Positions 22,987 to 32,562 of a stretch of DNA of 64,000 nt are shown in pieces; the stretch's first letter is position 1, and each line of letters opens with the position of its first letter. A model generated the notes under the pieces. That model saw only the letters and a program-made list of their open reading frames with translations. It did no database searches and had not been told where the DNA came from. Location of the stretch: assembly GCF_004000235.1 (NCBI RefSeq), contig NZ_RCIO01000002.1:637501-701500 (forward strand). Direction: 5' to 3'. This stretch comes from Mesorhizobium sp. Z1-4. Its GTDB lineage: Bacteria > Pseudomonadota > Alphaproteobacteria > Rhizobiales > Rhizobiaceae. The position numbers and the translations under genes were made by a program.

Positions 22987-25074
22987 TCAGGAAATTGCGC
23001 CGAGGACGCGGATCTCGACGCCCTTGGCGATCTCGACATGGGACAGAACCGGCAGCGTGGGGAACAGCCGCTCGACGATCATGCGTACATATGGGCGTGC
23101 GTCGGGCGCTGCGACAATGGCGAAACGTTCGCCCTGATCGAGATGCGACCGGACTGATTTCCCCGCTTCCTCTCCGAATTCCTCCAGCTGTCGCGGATCG
23201 ATGTCGAACTCCCGGACTTCGCCCTTGGGGTCGCGCTTCAGCGCCTGGTGAAATGCGAGGTCCCAGCGGTTGCCGAGACGCAGGATCTTGAGCACGCCGC
23301 TCTCGCTCAGGTCGCCGCATATCTGCTGTGCCATGCGCACGCGGACATGCTCGACGATCTGCTCGGTGCGCCGTACGTGCGGCGCGATTTCGGCGATCGA
23401 TTCCAGGATCAGGTGCAGGTTCCTGATCGACACTCGCTCAGCCAAAAGCAGTTTCAGCACCGCCTGAAGGCCGGGATAGGTGATGTGCGTCGTACAGATT
23501 TCGTCGGCGAGTTTCTTGTATTCGGGGTCGAGCCTGTCGATCAGCGCCTTCATGTCCTTGTAGGACAGCAGCTGCGGCAGGTTGTTGCGAATGACCTCCG
23601 AGAGGTGTGTCAGAAGAACCGACATGTTGTCGGCATAAGCAAGCTGCTCGCGCTTAAGATCCTCCGCGAACATCTCCGGCACCGAGTAGGCGCGCATGCC
23701 GAAGGCCGGTTCCTTGACCTCTTCGCCCGGCATGTCGGGCAAGGAACGGTTGCCGAGCAGAACCATCAACTCGCCGACGCGCATCTCGTACTCGGCGACC
23801 ACGGTGCCGTGGATCTTGATCTGATAGTTTTTGGCAGGGATCGCGTAATCGTCGGCGAGCCGGACCTCAGGAACCACGAAGCCGTATTGAGTCGCAAACT
23901 TCTTGCGCATCTTGTTCATACGGAACGCCAGTTCCTGATGCGAAGCAAGCAGGCGCGTCGACAGCTGCTTGCCGATCAGCAGCTCGACCTCGGGGGTCTT
24001 GAGCGAGTGCTTGATCGAGTTGCGTTCTTCGTCATCCTTGGCGTCGGACAGCTTCTTCTGTTCGGCAGCGGCGGCGGCGGCTTCGCGATTGCGGCGCAGC
24101 GGCAGAATGTAGGCTACAGAACCGATAGCCGCAGCCAGAAACAGGAACGGAAGGGCGGGCAAGCCGGGCATGAGCCCAAGCATCAGCAACAGGGCGGCGG
24201 CGACCCAAAGCGCGCGCGGATATGCGCCGAGCTGACCGAAGACGGCCTGATCGGCGGAACCGCGCGTACCGCCCTTGGAAACCAGGAGGCCTGCGGCGAG
24301 CGACACGATCAGCGCCGGAATCTGGGTCACGAGACCGTCACCGACGGACAGCTTGACGAAGACGTCGGCCGCCTGACCGATCTCCATATCGTGCCGGGCG
24401 TAGCCGATCGCGATACCGCCGACGATATTGATCGCCGTGATGATGAGGCCGGCAATTGCGTCACCGCGCACGAACTTCGAAGCACCGTCCATGGCGCCGA
24501 AGAAGCTGGATTCCTCTTCCAGTTCGCGGCGGCGGGACTGCGCTTCCTTGTCGTCGATCATGCCGGCGGAGAGGTCGGCGTCGATCGACATCTGCTTGCC
24601 GGGAATGGCATCCAGCGTAAAGCGCGCGCCGACTTCCGCGATACGTGTCGCACCCTTGGTGATGACGATGAAGTTCACCACGATCAGGATCAGGAACACG
24701 ATCAGGCCGATAACGAAGTCTCCGGCCATCACCAGCTTGGAAAAGCCGCCGATAACGTATCCGGCGGAGTTGGTGCCGTCATGGCCCTGCGAAAGGATCG
24801 TGCGGGTTGTGGCGATGTTGAGCGAAAGGCGCAGCATCGTCGCGATCAGCAGCACGGTCGGGAACGACGAGAAATCGAGGGGGCGCTGAATCCACAGGGC
24901 CACCATCAGGATCAGCACCGAAACGGCAATCGAAAACGCAAGTCCGACATCGATCAGGAATGCGGGGATCGGCAGGAACAGAACCGACAATATGATGATG
25001 ATACCGACCGCGAAGCCGATATCGCGCGAACTCCGTCGCGCCGCCGGTACTGCTACGCCCTCGGTAACTGCCAT
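22987..25074 (-). CDS. flhA: Flagellar export protein FlhA
   Basis: A 695-aa protein. The N-terminal half has about eight membrane helices including the FHIPEP-type region ([23 protein letters not shown]), and the C-terminal half is the cytoplasmic export-substrate platform with [18 protein letters not shown]. An ATG at 25086 is also in frame, but GAGGATCGGA lies just before the ATG at 25074, and the promoter signature at 25098-25122 would leave almost no leader for 25086. FlhA forms a nonamer in the basal body and docks chaperone-substrate complexes. Confidence 0.92.
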   Translation of the reverse strand: MAVTEGVAVPAARRSSRDIGFAVGIIIILSVLFLPIPAFLIDVGLAFSIAVSVLILMVALWIQRPLDFSSFPTVLLIATMLRLSLNIATTRTILSQGHDGTNSAGYVIGGFSKLVMAGDFVIGLIVFLILIVVNFIVITKGATRIAEVGARFTLDAIPGKQMSIDADLSAGMIDDKEAQSRRRELEEESSFFGAMDGASKFVRGDAIAGLIITAINIVGGIAIGYARHDMEIGQAADVFVKLSVGDGLVTQIPALIVSLAAGLLVSKGGTRGSADQAVFGQLGAYPRALWVAAALLLMLGLMPGLPALPFLFLAAAIGSVAYILPLRRNREAAAAAAEQKKLSDAKDDEERNSIKHSLKTPEVELLIGKQLSTRLLASHQELAFRMNKMRKKFATQYGFVVPEVRLADDYAIPAKNYQIKIHGTVVAEYEMRVGELMVLLGNRSLPDMPGEEVKEPAFGMRAYSVPEMFAEDLKREQLAYADNMSVLLTHLSEVIRNNLPQLLSYKDMKALIDRLDPEYKKLADEICTTHITYPGLQAVLKLLLAERVSIRNLHLILESIAEIAPHVRRTEQIVEHVRVRMAQQICGDLSESGVLKILRLGNRWDLAFHQALKRDPKGEVREFDIDPRQLEEFGEEAGKSVRSHLDQGERFAIVAAPDARPYVRMIVERLFPTLPVLSHVEIAKGVEIRVLGAIS

Positions 25075-25097
25075 TCCGATCCTCATCTTGCAGGCCT

Positions 25098-25122
25098 ATA
25101 CTAGGCAGCGAAGCTTGTGCGA
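25098..25122 (-). promoter_or_regulatory. Flagellar promoter signature upstream of flhA
   Basis: On the minus strand TCGCACAAG (25114-25122) is followed by 10 bases and TAGTAT (25098-25103). The 14-base string CGAAGCTTGTGCGA (25109-25122) recurs upstream of fliF. A transcript would start near 25091, a short leader before the ATG at 25074. An inverted copy, CGCACAAGC at 25137-25145, forms a hairpin-like repeat with it. Confidence 0.65.
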
Positions 25123-25195
25123 GGGCGGAGCGCCGGCGCACAAGCCAGGTCATCGCGGCCGGCCGAATAGACCGTCTGCGAACGAGGTCCCAACG

Positions 25196-25705
25196 ATGAA
25201 CATACAAATCAGGGATGAGCGGCCGGAAGACGTGGCGGCGATCCAGGCGCTAACTCAAAAGGCATTTGCAGGCATGCCCTTCAGCGACGGTTCGGAGCCC
25301 GGCATTATCCTGCGGCTGCGCGAGGCCGGCGATTTGGCGCTGTCCCTCGTCGCCGTCGAGCGCGATGCGATCATCGGCCATGTGGCGTTCTCGCCGCTCA
25401 GGATCGCCGGCGCCGATGGTTTATGGTTCGGGCTGGGGCCGATTTCGGTCGAACCGACGCGGCAGAAGCAAGGGGTCGGACGCCAGCTGGTCTCAAAGGG
25501 ACTGGAGCGCTTGCGCCAGCAGGGTGCGCAAGGCTGTACGCTTATCGGCGATCCGGCAGTCTATGCAGGCATGGGGTTCGTCAGCGATGGCGCTCTCACC
25601 TATAGCGATGTCCCGCTCCAGTATGTGCAGCGGATTGTCTTTTCCGGCGATGCGCCGCGGGGTGAGCTGCATTATGCACCGGCATTCGCGGTCGCAGGTG
25701 ATTAG
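25196..25705 (+). CDS. GNAT family N-acetyltransferase inserted in the flagellar locus
   Basis: A 169-aa YhbS-type acetyltransferase: RDERPEDVAAIQALT at the start, LGPISVEPTRQKQGVGRQL as the acetyl-CoA loop, and LIGDPAVYAGMGF before the end. It reads opposite to the neighbouring flagellar genes, between fliQ and flhA, which are adjacent in related rhizobial clusters. Its 3' end overlaps the fliQ end by four bases. The start at 25196 follows GAGG. The function in this context is unknown and may be unrelated to motility. Confidence 0.82.
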   Translation: MNIQIRDERPEDVAAIQALTQKAFAGMPFSDGSEPGIILRLREAGDLALSLVAVERDAIIGHVAFSPLRIAGADGLWFGLGPISVEPTRQKQGVGRQLVSKGLERLRQQGAQGCTLIGDPAVYAGMGFVSDGALTYSDVPLQYVQRIVFSGDAPRGELHYAPAFAVAGD

Positions 25706-25968
25706 AATCCAGTCTCGATGCGCTGAAACACAACGGTGGTGAAGCTGTTCACCTGGGCGCCGACAAACGGGCCCGACAAGGCGATGGCAAGCAGAATGGC
25801 CACGATCTTGGGCACGAAAGTCAGGGTGATTTCCTGAACTTGGGTCAGAGCCTGAACAAGCGCGATGCCCACGCCGACCACCATCGCCACGATGACCGCG
25901 GGCGCGGAAGCCGCGAGCACTGTCCAGATCGCATACTGGACGATGTCGAGGGCGTCGGCCTCGTTCAA
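25702..25968 (-). CDS. fliQ: Flagellar export gate protein FliQ
   Basis: An 88-aa protein of two long membrane helices separated by a short loop, the exact layout of FliQ: AIWTVLAASAPAVIVAMVVGVGIALVQ and FVPKIVAILLAIALSG. LTQVQEITLTFVPK is the conserved linker. It builds the export channel with FliP and FliR. It starts three bases after flgD. Confidence 0.9.
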   Translation of the reverse strand: MNEADALDIVQYAIWTVLAASAPAVIVAMVVGVGIALVQALTQVQEITLTFVPKIVAILLAIALSGPFVGAQVNSFTTVVFQRIETGF

Positions 25969-25971
25969 GGG

Positions 25972-26364
25972 TCAGGATACGCGAATGCCGTTGACGACCG
26001 GAATCTGGTCGCCCGCGGCGGTCACCGCGATCACCCCGTCCGCCGTCAGCCTGACTTCGGCGACGACGCCGGATCTGAGGCCGTCGGCCGATGTGACGGT
26101 GTGTCCGAGCAGGGCGTCGGCCTGCGCGACAGCCGAGCTCTGCAGCATCTGATCCAGTTTCTTGTTGATCTGCACGGACTGTTCAACCTGAGAGAAGCTG
26201 GCGAGCTGCGCGACATATTCCGTAGAATCCATCGGCTCGGTCGGGTCCTGGTTCTTCATCTCGGCAACGAGCAGCTTGAGGAACGCCTGGTAGTCGACGG
26301 CCGCACCGCTTGCCTGCGATTGCTGTCCGGCTTGCGTGGCGCCCGATGTGCTGGTGACATACAT
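25972..26364 (-). CDS. flgD: Flagellar hook assembly (scaffold) protein FlgD
   Basis: A 130-aa FlgD. The conserved N-terminal part YQAFLKLLVAEMKNQDPTEPMDSTEYVAQLASFSQVEQSVQINKKLDQML is the hook-cap signature. The C-terminal region is short (LLGHTVTSADG to the end), as in other rhizobial FlgD proteins that lack the tudor/FN3 domains. It caps the growing hook during FlgE polymerisation. It follows flbT by three bases. Confidence 0.88.
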   Translation of the reverse strand: MYVTSTSGATQAGQQSQASGAAVDYQAFLKLLVAEMKNQDPTEPMDSTEYVAQLASFSQVEQSVQINKKLDQMLQSSAVAQADALLGHTVTSADGLRSGVVAEVRLTADGVIAVTAAGDQIPVVNGIRVS

Positions 26365-26367
26365 GGT

Positions 26368-26799
26368 CTATTCTCCTGCAGCCAGTGCAAGCTGCGGTTG
26401 CTCGGCGGAAGGGTTGAGGATCTGCCGCTCGAGGATGAAAAGGCTTCGGATGGACTTGAGCGCTTCGTAAGGCCGGTCTTCCGCAACCAGCTGGTCGACA
26501 TGCTTCAGCGTCGACAGGACATGAGCGTCGGAAAACGCCTCGAGCAACGACGGAAGCGTGACCCGGAACAACTGCCGCGCCTCTTCGCAGCTGCCAGGAT
26601 TCATGAGCATGATCTGGACGATGAAATAGAGTTGCTTAAGGGGCGTCGCGGCGTCTTCCGCCTGAAGTACATGATTTTCCAGCAGGAACTGCACATCGTT
26701 CAGAAGCTCAAGCGAGACCTTGCGGTCGGCACGAATTACCGCGCCGTTGATGTAAATCTTCTCGTTGGCTTTGAGCGTGATGCGCAAGGTCTGGGTCAT
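26368..26799 (-). CDS. flbT: Flagellin mRNA regulator FlbT
   Basis: A 143-aa FlbT. LRITLKANEKIYINGAVIRADRKVSLELLNDVQFLLENHVLQ is the family hallmark. FlbT acts after transcription on the flagellin mRNA leader in alphaproteobacteria, together with FlaF, to couple flagellin synthesis to hook completion. The start overlaps the flaF stop by four bases (ATGA). Confidence 0.9.
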   Translation of the reverse strand: MTQTLRITLKANEKIYINGAVIRADRKVSLELLNDVQFLLENHVLQAEDAATPLKQLYFIVQIMLMNPGSCEEARQLFRVTLPSLLEAFSDAHVLSTLKHVDQLVAEDRPYEALKSIRSLFILERQILNPSAEQPQLALAAGE

Positions 26800-27143
26800 T
26801 GTATCCCGTCGCGGATGATCTGAGAGACCTCGATCATCCCCTCATAGTTTTGCGAGCGGCCTTGGCGGATTGCCTCCGCTTCACGCAGCATCCACAGGCC
26901 TATGGAGATGAGGTTGGCACGCAGCTCCGGCGGCAGTGCGTTTTCGTCGCTGCCCAAATCTTCAAGAAAGGCGGTCCAGATGCGGTTGACGAAGTGTAGC
27001 GCCTCGACGTTGTCCGGCGATTTCGGGCCGGATTCCATCGCTTTTGCCAGCAGTTCGATCGACCGGGTAAGGAGTTGCCGTTCGCGGTCGCGCGCGTCCG
27101 CTACCGAGTCGGTCTGAATGTCTGCGTAGGAAAACTGATACAT
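26796..27143 (-). CDS. flaF: Flagellin synthesis regulator FlaF
   Basis: A 115-aa helical FlaF. ARDRERQLLTRSIELLAKA, VEALHFVNRIWTAFLEDLG and LPPELRANLISIGLWMLREAEAIRQG are the conserved family blocks. It works with FlbT as a positive factor for flagellin production. It lies 41 bases after flgL and overlaps flbT. Confidence 0.9.
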   Translation of the reverse strand: MYQFSYADIQTDSVADARDRERQLLTRSIELLAKAMESGPKSPDNVEALHFVNRIWTAFLEDLGSDENALPPELRANLISIGLWMLREAEAIRQGRSQNYEGMIEVSQIIRDGIQ

Positions 27144-27184
27144 AGTCGGTCAAATCCGCTCTGCTGGTGTGTGCGTGAGGACGA

Positions 27185-28231
27185 TCACGGGAGGTACCTC
27201 ACAAGGCTGAGTTGGCGAATGCGCGAGGTAAGCGTGTAGGCGGTCTCGATCTGCGACAGCAGTGTCGATACGCGCGTCGACGCCTCATATGCATCGACGC
27301 CTTCCAGGTCCGATATCTTGCCCTGGAAAATATCGATCTGCATCTGCAGCCGCTCGCTGGCAGTTGTGATGCGCTGCTCGACGATGCCGGTCTGCGCCTG
27401 CAACTGCCCGAGCGCTGAAATCGATCTGCCGGCCTGGGAGGCGGCCGTTTCGAACACCGCCTTGGTGGCGTTTCCGTTCAAACTGCCGTCCATGAACACG
27501 GCCACGACCGCGGCCGACATCATAAGTCGCCGGGTGCCATCATTGTTGGCGCTCACCGAGCCCGATGTGGTTTCGGTAAGCGTGATCCGCGCGGTGATCG
27601 TTTCGTCCGTTGCGTTCGACCAGTTGGCGGTCCAGTCCGGACCCATAAACTGGGGTTCGATGACCGTTGTCAGAAAGTTCTGCATCGCCGCCTGGTCGAT
27701 GGCCGCGGCGGCCGGGGCCGTGTGGGCAAAGCCGAAATGGGTAACGAAAGCCGTTTCCATAGCGGTGCGCGCGGCGGACCCCGGCGCGAATTCGTTGATC
27801 GGCGTTACGTCCGTGTTCACGCCCGCAAACAGGTTTTCGCCGTTCATGCTCGAATTGAGCACCCCGGTGATCGAGGTGATTGTGGTGTTTGCCTCCGATA
27901 TTGAAATCGAAGCTTCCACCGAGCCGGACGAGGCGGCCGTCATGATGCTCAGATATTTCTGTGCATGGTCGGCGAGCGATTGAAGGCCAAGCTGGGTCGC
28001 CTCCAGCCGGGATGACGCGAGCGCGTTGGAATCGATCAGGGTTTTCAGCCGCTCGACATCGCGCTGTAAAGAGATGGAATGGCCGGTTCGGGAGCCGAGT
28101 TCCAGTCCGGCGTCGGCCACGCGGCCGGTCACGACTTCCCGCTCCACCTTGATGAGCTCGGCCTGCATCTTCATCAGATGCGTTCTGACGGACTGGTTGG
28201 TGCTGTATGAGGAGATGAAGGTTGTCTTCAT
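27185..28231 (-). CDS. flgL: Hook-filament junction protein FlgL
   Basis: A 348-aa FlgL. The N-terminal helix MKTTFISSYSTNQSVRTHLMKMQAELIKVEREVVTGR and the C-terminal coil (ISDLEGVDAYEASTRVSTLLSQIETAYTLTSRIRQLSLVRYL) are the flagellin-like D0/D1 parts. In the distal junction it connects FlgK to the filament. It starts two bases after flgK. Confidence 0.9.
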   Translation of the reverse strand: MKTTFISSYSTNQSVRTHLMKMQAELIKVEREVVTGRVADAGLELGSRTGHSISLQRDVERLKTLIDSNALASSRLEATQLGLQSLADHAQKYLSIMTAASSGSVEASISISEANTTITSITGVLNSSMNGENLFAGVNTDVTPINEFAPGSAARTAMETAFVTHFGFAHTAPAAAAIDQAAMQNFLTTVIEPQFMGPDWTANWSNATDETITARITLTETTSGSVSANNDGTRRLMMSAAVVAVFMDGSLNGNATKAVFETAASQAGRSISALGQLQAQTGIVEQRITTASERLQMQIDIFQGKISDLEGVDAYEASTRVSTLLSQIETAYTLTSRIRQLSLVRYLP

Positions 28232-28233
28232 GC

Positions 28234-29694
28234 CTACCTCACGGCCGCCAGCAGCGCGGCCAGCATGTTGTCGACGGTCTGCACAAGCTTGGCCGATGCC
28301 TGATAGCTGTGTTCGAGGTCGAGCAGCAGTGACATTTCCTCGTCGATATTGACGCCTGTGACATTCGACAGCGCCTCAGCGGTGCGCATCATCAATGCCG
28401 ACTTGTTGTCGGTAGCGCGCGTGGCATCGCTGCGCAGTGCCGAAAACCAGCTTGCCGACTCGGTGGAGTAGGCGCTCAAGCTGATGGTGCCGGAGATTTG
28501 CGCGGCGGGATCGAAGGCGATCGGCGTTCCGATCATCGTGTCGTAGCTCAGCAGCAGGTCGGAATAGCTCACGCCGCCAGAAGCGTTGTGAACATAGGCA
28601 GCGCCGTTGGCGCCGCCATCGCGCAGCAGATGAGGATTGCCGCCGACACTGGAATCATATGCGGCATTGATGCTGATGACGCGTGCCAGCCCGTTCTCCA
28701 GCGTGCCTGCCGCCGGCAATGCCGGTCCGCCGGGCCATGTGAACAGGCCCGCTAGGTTCGGGTTGACCGCTGAGGGGTCGGTTTCGGCGAATGCCGTGAT
28801 GAGGCCTCTCGCAACTTCGTCCAGCTGAGCCTGCAGGCCGCCGGCAACGTCTTCGCGCAACTGAACAAGCGCGGAAAGTTTGCCGGATGCCGTGGTATTG
28901 GCGCCGCTCCCCGAAGCCAGCGGCACGCCGTCAATATAGATCGAATTGCCCGGTGCCCCGGCCGCATAGCCTGCCGTCGCCGTGAAGGCGACGTTGCGTG
29001 GTACCGTCTCGAACACGGTAACGCCCGACGAGGTGGTGAGCATCAAGTCGTTGTCGCCGCGCTTGATTGCGGTGATCGGAACGATCTCGGTGATTTTCTT
29101 CAGAATCGCGTCGCGCTGGTCGAGCGCGTCATTTACGTCGCGGCCCAGTTTGGAGCCGGCCACCACCTCGTCATTCGCAACCTTGAAGTCGGCGAGCAAT
29201 GTGTTCAGGTCGGCGACTGTGGAGACGATCTCGCGGTCGACGCTGGTGCGGTAGTTCTGGATCGCGTCGGATCCGCTATTCAGAGCGCTGACCAGCTGCC
29301 GCGCGGTTTCGACGACGTTCTCCGCGACGCTCGTGTTGGACGGAGACGAGCTGTAGGTTTGCAATGCCGACTGAAGGTTGCCGAGCAGCCGGGAGGGGTG
29401 GTTGGTGTTGTTGGAACCGAATACGTCGATGTCGAGCGTGTTCAGTCCGTTGAGCAGCGTGCTCTGTCCGGACCAGGCCGAGAGCGCTGTCATGTTTTGC
29501 CGAAACAGCACGTCGCTTGTGCTTCTCCGGACATCGACAATGGACGCCCCATTGCCGGCCGTAGATAGCATTGTACCCCGACGCGAATAGTCGGGGTTGG
29601 CCGATTCCGAAATGTTGCGGGAAACGATTGTCGTCTGCCGCTGCGTATTCAGAAGCGCGGACTGCGCGATACTCAGTGCTGTGGACAGAGACAT
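28234..29694 (-). CDS. flgK: Hook-associated protein FlgK
   Basis: A 486-aa FlgK. The N-terminal rod-type motif LSIAQSALLNTQRQTTIVSRNISESANPDYSRR and the C-terminal VNIDEEMSLLLDLEHSYQASAKLVQTVDNML are diagnostic. It is the first junction protein placed on the hook after FlgD release. It lies 33 bases after flgE and begins with ATG. Confidence 0.92.
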   Translation of the reverse strand: MSLSTALSIAQSALLNTQRQTTIVSRNISESANPDYSRRGTMLSTAGNGASIVDVRRSTSDVLFRQNMTALSAWSGQSTLLNGLNTLDIDVFGSNNTNHPSRLLGNLQSALQTYSSSPSNTSVAENVVETARQLVSALNSGSDAIQNYRTSVDREIVSTVADLNTLLADFKVANDEVVAGSKLGRDVNDALDQRDAILKKITEIVPITAIKRGDNDLMLTTSSGVTVFETVPRNVAFTATAGYAAGAPGNSIYIDGVPLASGSGANTTASGKLSALVQLREDVAGGLQAQLDEVARGLITAFAETDPSAVNPNLAGLFTWPGGPALPAAGTLENGLARVISINAAYDSSVGGNPHLLRDGGANGAAYVHNASGGVSYSDLLLSYDTMIGTPIAFDPAAQISGTISLSAYSTESASWFSALRSDATRATDNKSALMMRTAEALSNVTGVNIDEEMSLLLDLEHSYQASAKLVQTVDNMLAALLAAVR

Positions 29695-29727
29695 CTATTG
29701 TTGGCCTTGTGGTCTCCGCGCGACCGG

Positions 29728-30987
29728 TTAACGTTTCAGATTGACAAGGATGTCCATGAGTTCCGAACCCGTCTGGAACACTTTCGAATTTGCAGTGTAG
29801 CTGCGCTGCGCCTCGATCATCGAGGTGAGTTCCTGGGCGATGTCGACGTTGGAGTTTTCCAGCGCGCCGGACACGACGGAGCCGGACTTGCCCTCGCTGG
29901 GGAAGCCGAGGCGAACGGTGCCTGAGTCCGAGCTCTGGGTGAACACGTTTCCTGGCAGCACCTGCAGCCGATCCGGCGACTGGACGTTTGCCAGCGGAAT
30001 TCGATAAAGCGGCCGGAACGAGCCATCGCCATACTGGGCGTAGAAGGTGCCGTCCGGCGCCACCTCGACAACTTCGATCGAGCTTGGCGGATTGCCGTTT
30101 ACGAACGCGTCGAACAGGGTGAAGCCGCTGGTCAGCTGGCTCATCGAAGAGAGATCGATAACCGTATTCTGGCCGCCCGGCACCGGGATCGTGATGTCAG
30201 TTGCGGAGAGCGCATCGAGCTGTCCGTTTGTGGCATCGAATGTCAGCGTCTGAGTTGCCAGAGGGCCTGCGCCGTATGGGAAGAATGTGCCGGGGGCAGC
30301 CTGGGACTGGTCAAAAACGGCTACTTCCCACGTGTTTGCGCCGGTCTTGGTGAAATAGAAGTCCATCAGGATCTGGTCGCCGAGATTATTGTAGGCAACC
30401 ATCGAGGTCTTGGCCGAGTACTGCGCCGTGGCAGCGTTCGCGGATGGCAGGTTGGCGGCTGCGACCACTGTCGCTGCTTCCGGCACGTTGGCTGCGAGAC
30501 CGCCGGCAGTCGACGGGCTGGCGACCAGCGAGGTTTCGGAAATCTGGATCGGCTCGAGACCATCGAAGCCGTTGGCCGTCACGGTAGGGGTGCCGTTCTG
30601 GTAAGAATAGCCCATGAGCTGGAAGCCGGCGGCATTCACCAGCCGGCCCTCCCCATCGGGGACGAACGAGCCGGCGCGGGTCAGGAAGGGTACGCCGCTG
30701 GCATCCTGGACAACAAAAAAACCCTGACCGCTGATGGCCAGGTCCGTGGTCGATGTCGTGTATTGCAGGATGCCGCCACGTGCGACTTCGTTCATCGTAT
30801 TGGCGGTGACGCCGCCCGAGGCGTAGGTGCCGCCGCTCGATGGGATCACAAGCGTCGAGAATTCGGATTTGGCGCGCTTGTAGCCAGTCGTGCTGGAGTT
30901 GGCGATGTTGTCCGCCACGGTGCTCAACCGCGTGGCCTGAGCAGACATGCCGGAAACGCCGGTGCGCATCATGCCGTATAGGCTCAT
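29728..30987 (-). CDS. flgE: Flagellar hook protein FlgE
   Basis: A 419-aa hook protein. MSLYGMMRTGVSGMSAQATRLSTVADNIANSSTTGYKRAKSEF is the N-terminal rod/hook signature with NIANSSTTGYK, and the C-terminus GALENSNVDIAQELTSMIEAQRSYTANSKVFQTGSELMDILVNLKR is typical. AGGAGAAAAGG lies before the ATG. It heads the flgE-flgK-flgL-flaF-flbT-flgD-fliQ unit, with a flagellar promoter signature at 31024-31048. Confidence 0.92.
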   Translation of the reverse strand: MSLYGMMRTGVSGMSAQATRLSTVADNIANSSTTGYKRAKSEFSTLVIPSSGGTYASGGVTANTMNEVARGGILQYTTSTTDLAISGQGFFVVQDASGVPFLTRAGSFVPDGEGRLVNAAGFQLMGYSYQNGTPTVTANGFDGLEPIQISETSLVASPSTAGGLAANVPEAATVVAAANLPSANAATAQYSAKTSMVAYNNLGDQILMDFYFTKTGANTWEVAVFDQSQAAPGTFFPYGAGPLATQTLTFDATNGQLDALSATDITIPVPGGQNTVIDLSSMSQLTSGFTLFDAFVNGNPPSSIEVVEVAPDGTFYAQYGDGSFRPLYRIPLANVQSPDRLQVLPGNVFTQSSDSGTVRLGFPSEGKSGSVVSGALENSNVDIAQELTSMIEAQRSYTANSKVFQTGSELMDILVNLKR

Positions 30988-31023
30988 GGCCTTTTCTCCT
31001 CATTCTCCTGACCAAGTGGCACG

Positions 31024-31048
31024 AGAATAGCGGCGCTGACTTGCGCGA
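31024..31048 (-). promoter_or_regulatory. Flagellar promoter signature upstream of flgE
   Basis: On the minus strand TCGCGCAAG (31040-31048) is followed by 10 bases and TATTCT (31024-31029). A start near 31017 would give about 30 leader bases including the ribosome-binding site of flgE. Confidence 0.6.
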
Positions 31049-31112
31049 AGCTGGCCTTGCCAATTATTTCGGGCAGTTGCGGCGGCTTTTTCATCACCGC
31101 CCCGTGTTTGCC

Positions 31113-31781
31113 TCAGCCGACCAGCCGGTAGCCGAGGAAGCGCTTGGAATCGATCGGATCATGTCCGAGGCGATCCCGCAGTTTCTTGCGCAGCTTGCTG
31201 ATGTGGCTTTCGACCACGTTTTCTTCGACCTCATCGTCGAAAATGCCGTAGATGGCGTTGAAGACCTGCGTCTTGGTAACGCGCCGGCCGTTGTTCGATG
31301 CCAGATATTCCAGGATGCGGCGCTCGCGGCGCGGCAGCGGCATCGGTTCGCCGGCGATTTCGGGATCGCGGCCGTCGCTGAAAATACGCATGCCGCCGAT
31401 GGTCGTCGAACGGTCCATTTCGGCCGCGCGACGGCGGATTGCCGAAATGCGCGCCAGTATCTCGCGAATGTGGACCGGCTTGCGAACGACATCGTCCACG
31501 CCCGAGTCGAAGAGCTTCAGGGTGTTTTCCAGCGAGTTCTGATCAGCCAAGGCGATGATCGGCGCGTCGGACCGGTTTCGCAGCTTCTTAGGCGAAACGA
31601 GTTCGTCAGGGCATTGGCCGATAAGGAATGCGTTGACTGCGCTCAGATCGTCGTCAGCCGCGCTCTCGACCCATTCACCGAATTCGCTTGGTCCGAAACT
31701 GGCGCTAGCCACCCCCTCACGACCAAAAAGCGAATTATATCCCTCTTTTACGAGATCACGCTCGTCCACAATAACTATCAT
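31113..31781 (-). CDS. rem: Flagellar master response regulator Rem (FtcR)
   Basis: A 222-aa OmpR-type regulator. The N-terminal receiver begins [23 protein letters not shown] and lacks the usual acidic phosphorylation pocket, as in Rem and Brucella FtcR. A winged helix follows ([29 protein letters not shown], then [15 protein letters not shown]). In Sinorhizobium meliloti, Rem is under VisNR control and activates the later flagellar genes. Its own promoter region (31782-32001) has no copy of the flagellar promoter signature, which fits its place above those genes. Confidence 0.88.
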   Translation of the reverse strand: MIVIVDERDLVKEGYNSLFGREGVASASFGPSEFGEWVESAADDDLSAVNAFLIGQCPDELVSPKKLRNRSDAPIIALADQNSLENTLKLFDSGVDDVVRKPVHIREILARISAIRRRAAEMDRSTTIGGMRIFSDGRDPEIAGEPMPLPRRERRILEYLASNNGRRVTKTQVFNAIYGIFDDEVEENVVESHISKLRKKLRDRLGHDPIDSKRFLGYRLVG

Positions 31782-32001
31782 CGGCCGCCCTCCGAATCAG
31801 TTGCATAAAGTGTTAATCGAGGGGTATCCGTTGGCAGGAATCGCGGACAACCACTAAAATCTTGTATGTCATTTCTTGGGAGTGCCGTCGGCGCCCTCCG
31901 ATTGCCTGACGATTTATGGTTAACGTACTGTAAACGATGCAAAATCGGAGCAGGCGGCGCGGGCGTGGTTCCACGTTATGTAAGTGCAGACTTACCGATT
32001 C
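31782..32001 (-). promoter_or_regulatory. rem upstream region
   Basis: Two hundred and twenty bases without a gene, AT-richer than the surroundings. It should hold the promoter through which VisNR acts on rem. Candidate boxes such as TTTACAGTACGTTAACC on the minus strand are present, but none is convincing. The CAAG-N10-TA flagellar signature is absent. Confidence 0.35.
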
Positions 32002-32562
32002 TTACTTCTCATCGATGCAAAAATTGCGAGCCTGGGGGGTCCATTGGCCGAAACCCGTGGCGACCAGATTGGCGATGACGCGGCATATATAGCGCTTTTG
32101 AGCGGGGTCGTTGTTCGGACCGGCGTGGTAACGGGCGACCGCCATCGACCATGTCTGATGCTCACCTCTCAGCCGTTTCAGAAAACGGGCCGCATAATCG
32201 ACGTTGCGTGCCGGATCGAGCATGTCGCGCGGGTTGCGGAACTGATCGCCGTGATAGTGATGGTTGATCTGCATGCATCCGAGATCGATCAGTTTCTTGC
32301 CCTCATCGCGCGCCTTTTTGAACTCGTTCAGCGCTTCCGATACCGAGCGTGGAAAGACCGAGCGTCCCTCGATGTTAAGTGCGTATGGGTAAAGGCTGCC
32401 GCGACGCCCTGTTTCGGTGAGGCCGACGGCGTAGAGGATCGCCGCGGGAATGCCGTAACGTTCCGCCGCGCCTGCGATATGGCGCTCGCAAACATTGGCG
32501 CCTGCCGCGAATGCAGGTGCGCTAGATATAAAGGCCGCTGCCAGCAGGGTCGGAAGTTTCAT
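32002..32562 (-). CDS. Periplasmic lytic transglycosylase (SLT fold)
   Basis: About 186 aa. A signal peptide (MKLPTLLAAAFISSAPAFAA) precedes an SLT domain: ILYAVGLTETGRRG holds the catalytic glutamate, DLGCMQINHHYH the GLMQ-type block, and NVDYAARFLKRL and AVARYHAG the later conserved parts. It would cut peptidoglycan, possibly to open a path for the rod, supplying the activity missing from FlgJ. The start at 32562 gives a proper signal peptide; it overlaps the end of motD by about 40 bases. Last gene of the fliF-mot unit. Confidence 0.83.
   Translation of the reverse strand: MKLPTLLAAAFISSAPAFAAGANVCERHIAGAAERYGIPAAILYAVGLTETGRRGSLYPYALNIEGRSVFPRSVSEALNEFKKARDEGKKLIDLGCMQINHHYHGDQFRNPRDMLDPARNVDYAARFLKRLRGEHQTWSMAVARYHAGPNNDPAQKRYICRVIANLVATGFGQWTPQARNFCIDEK

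Noticed and set aside
23248-25104. A 618-codon open frame opposite flhA
   Set aside because: It mirrors flhA codon by codon, is full of His, Arg and Gln, and has no domain or ribosome-binding site.
25137-25160. Plus-strand copy of the flagellar box facing the GNAT gene
   Set aside because: CGCACAAG is present but the hexamer 10 bases later is GCGGCC, not a TA box, so it is not called a promoter.
27144-27184. TCACGCACAC upstream of flaF, similar to the flagellar box
   Set aside because: The CAAG core is broken and no TA hexamer follows at 10 bases; flaF is probably cotranscribed with flgL.
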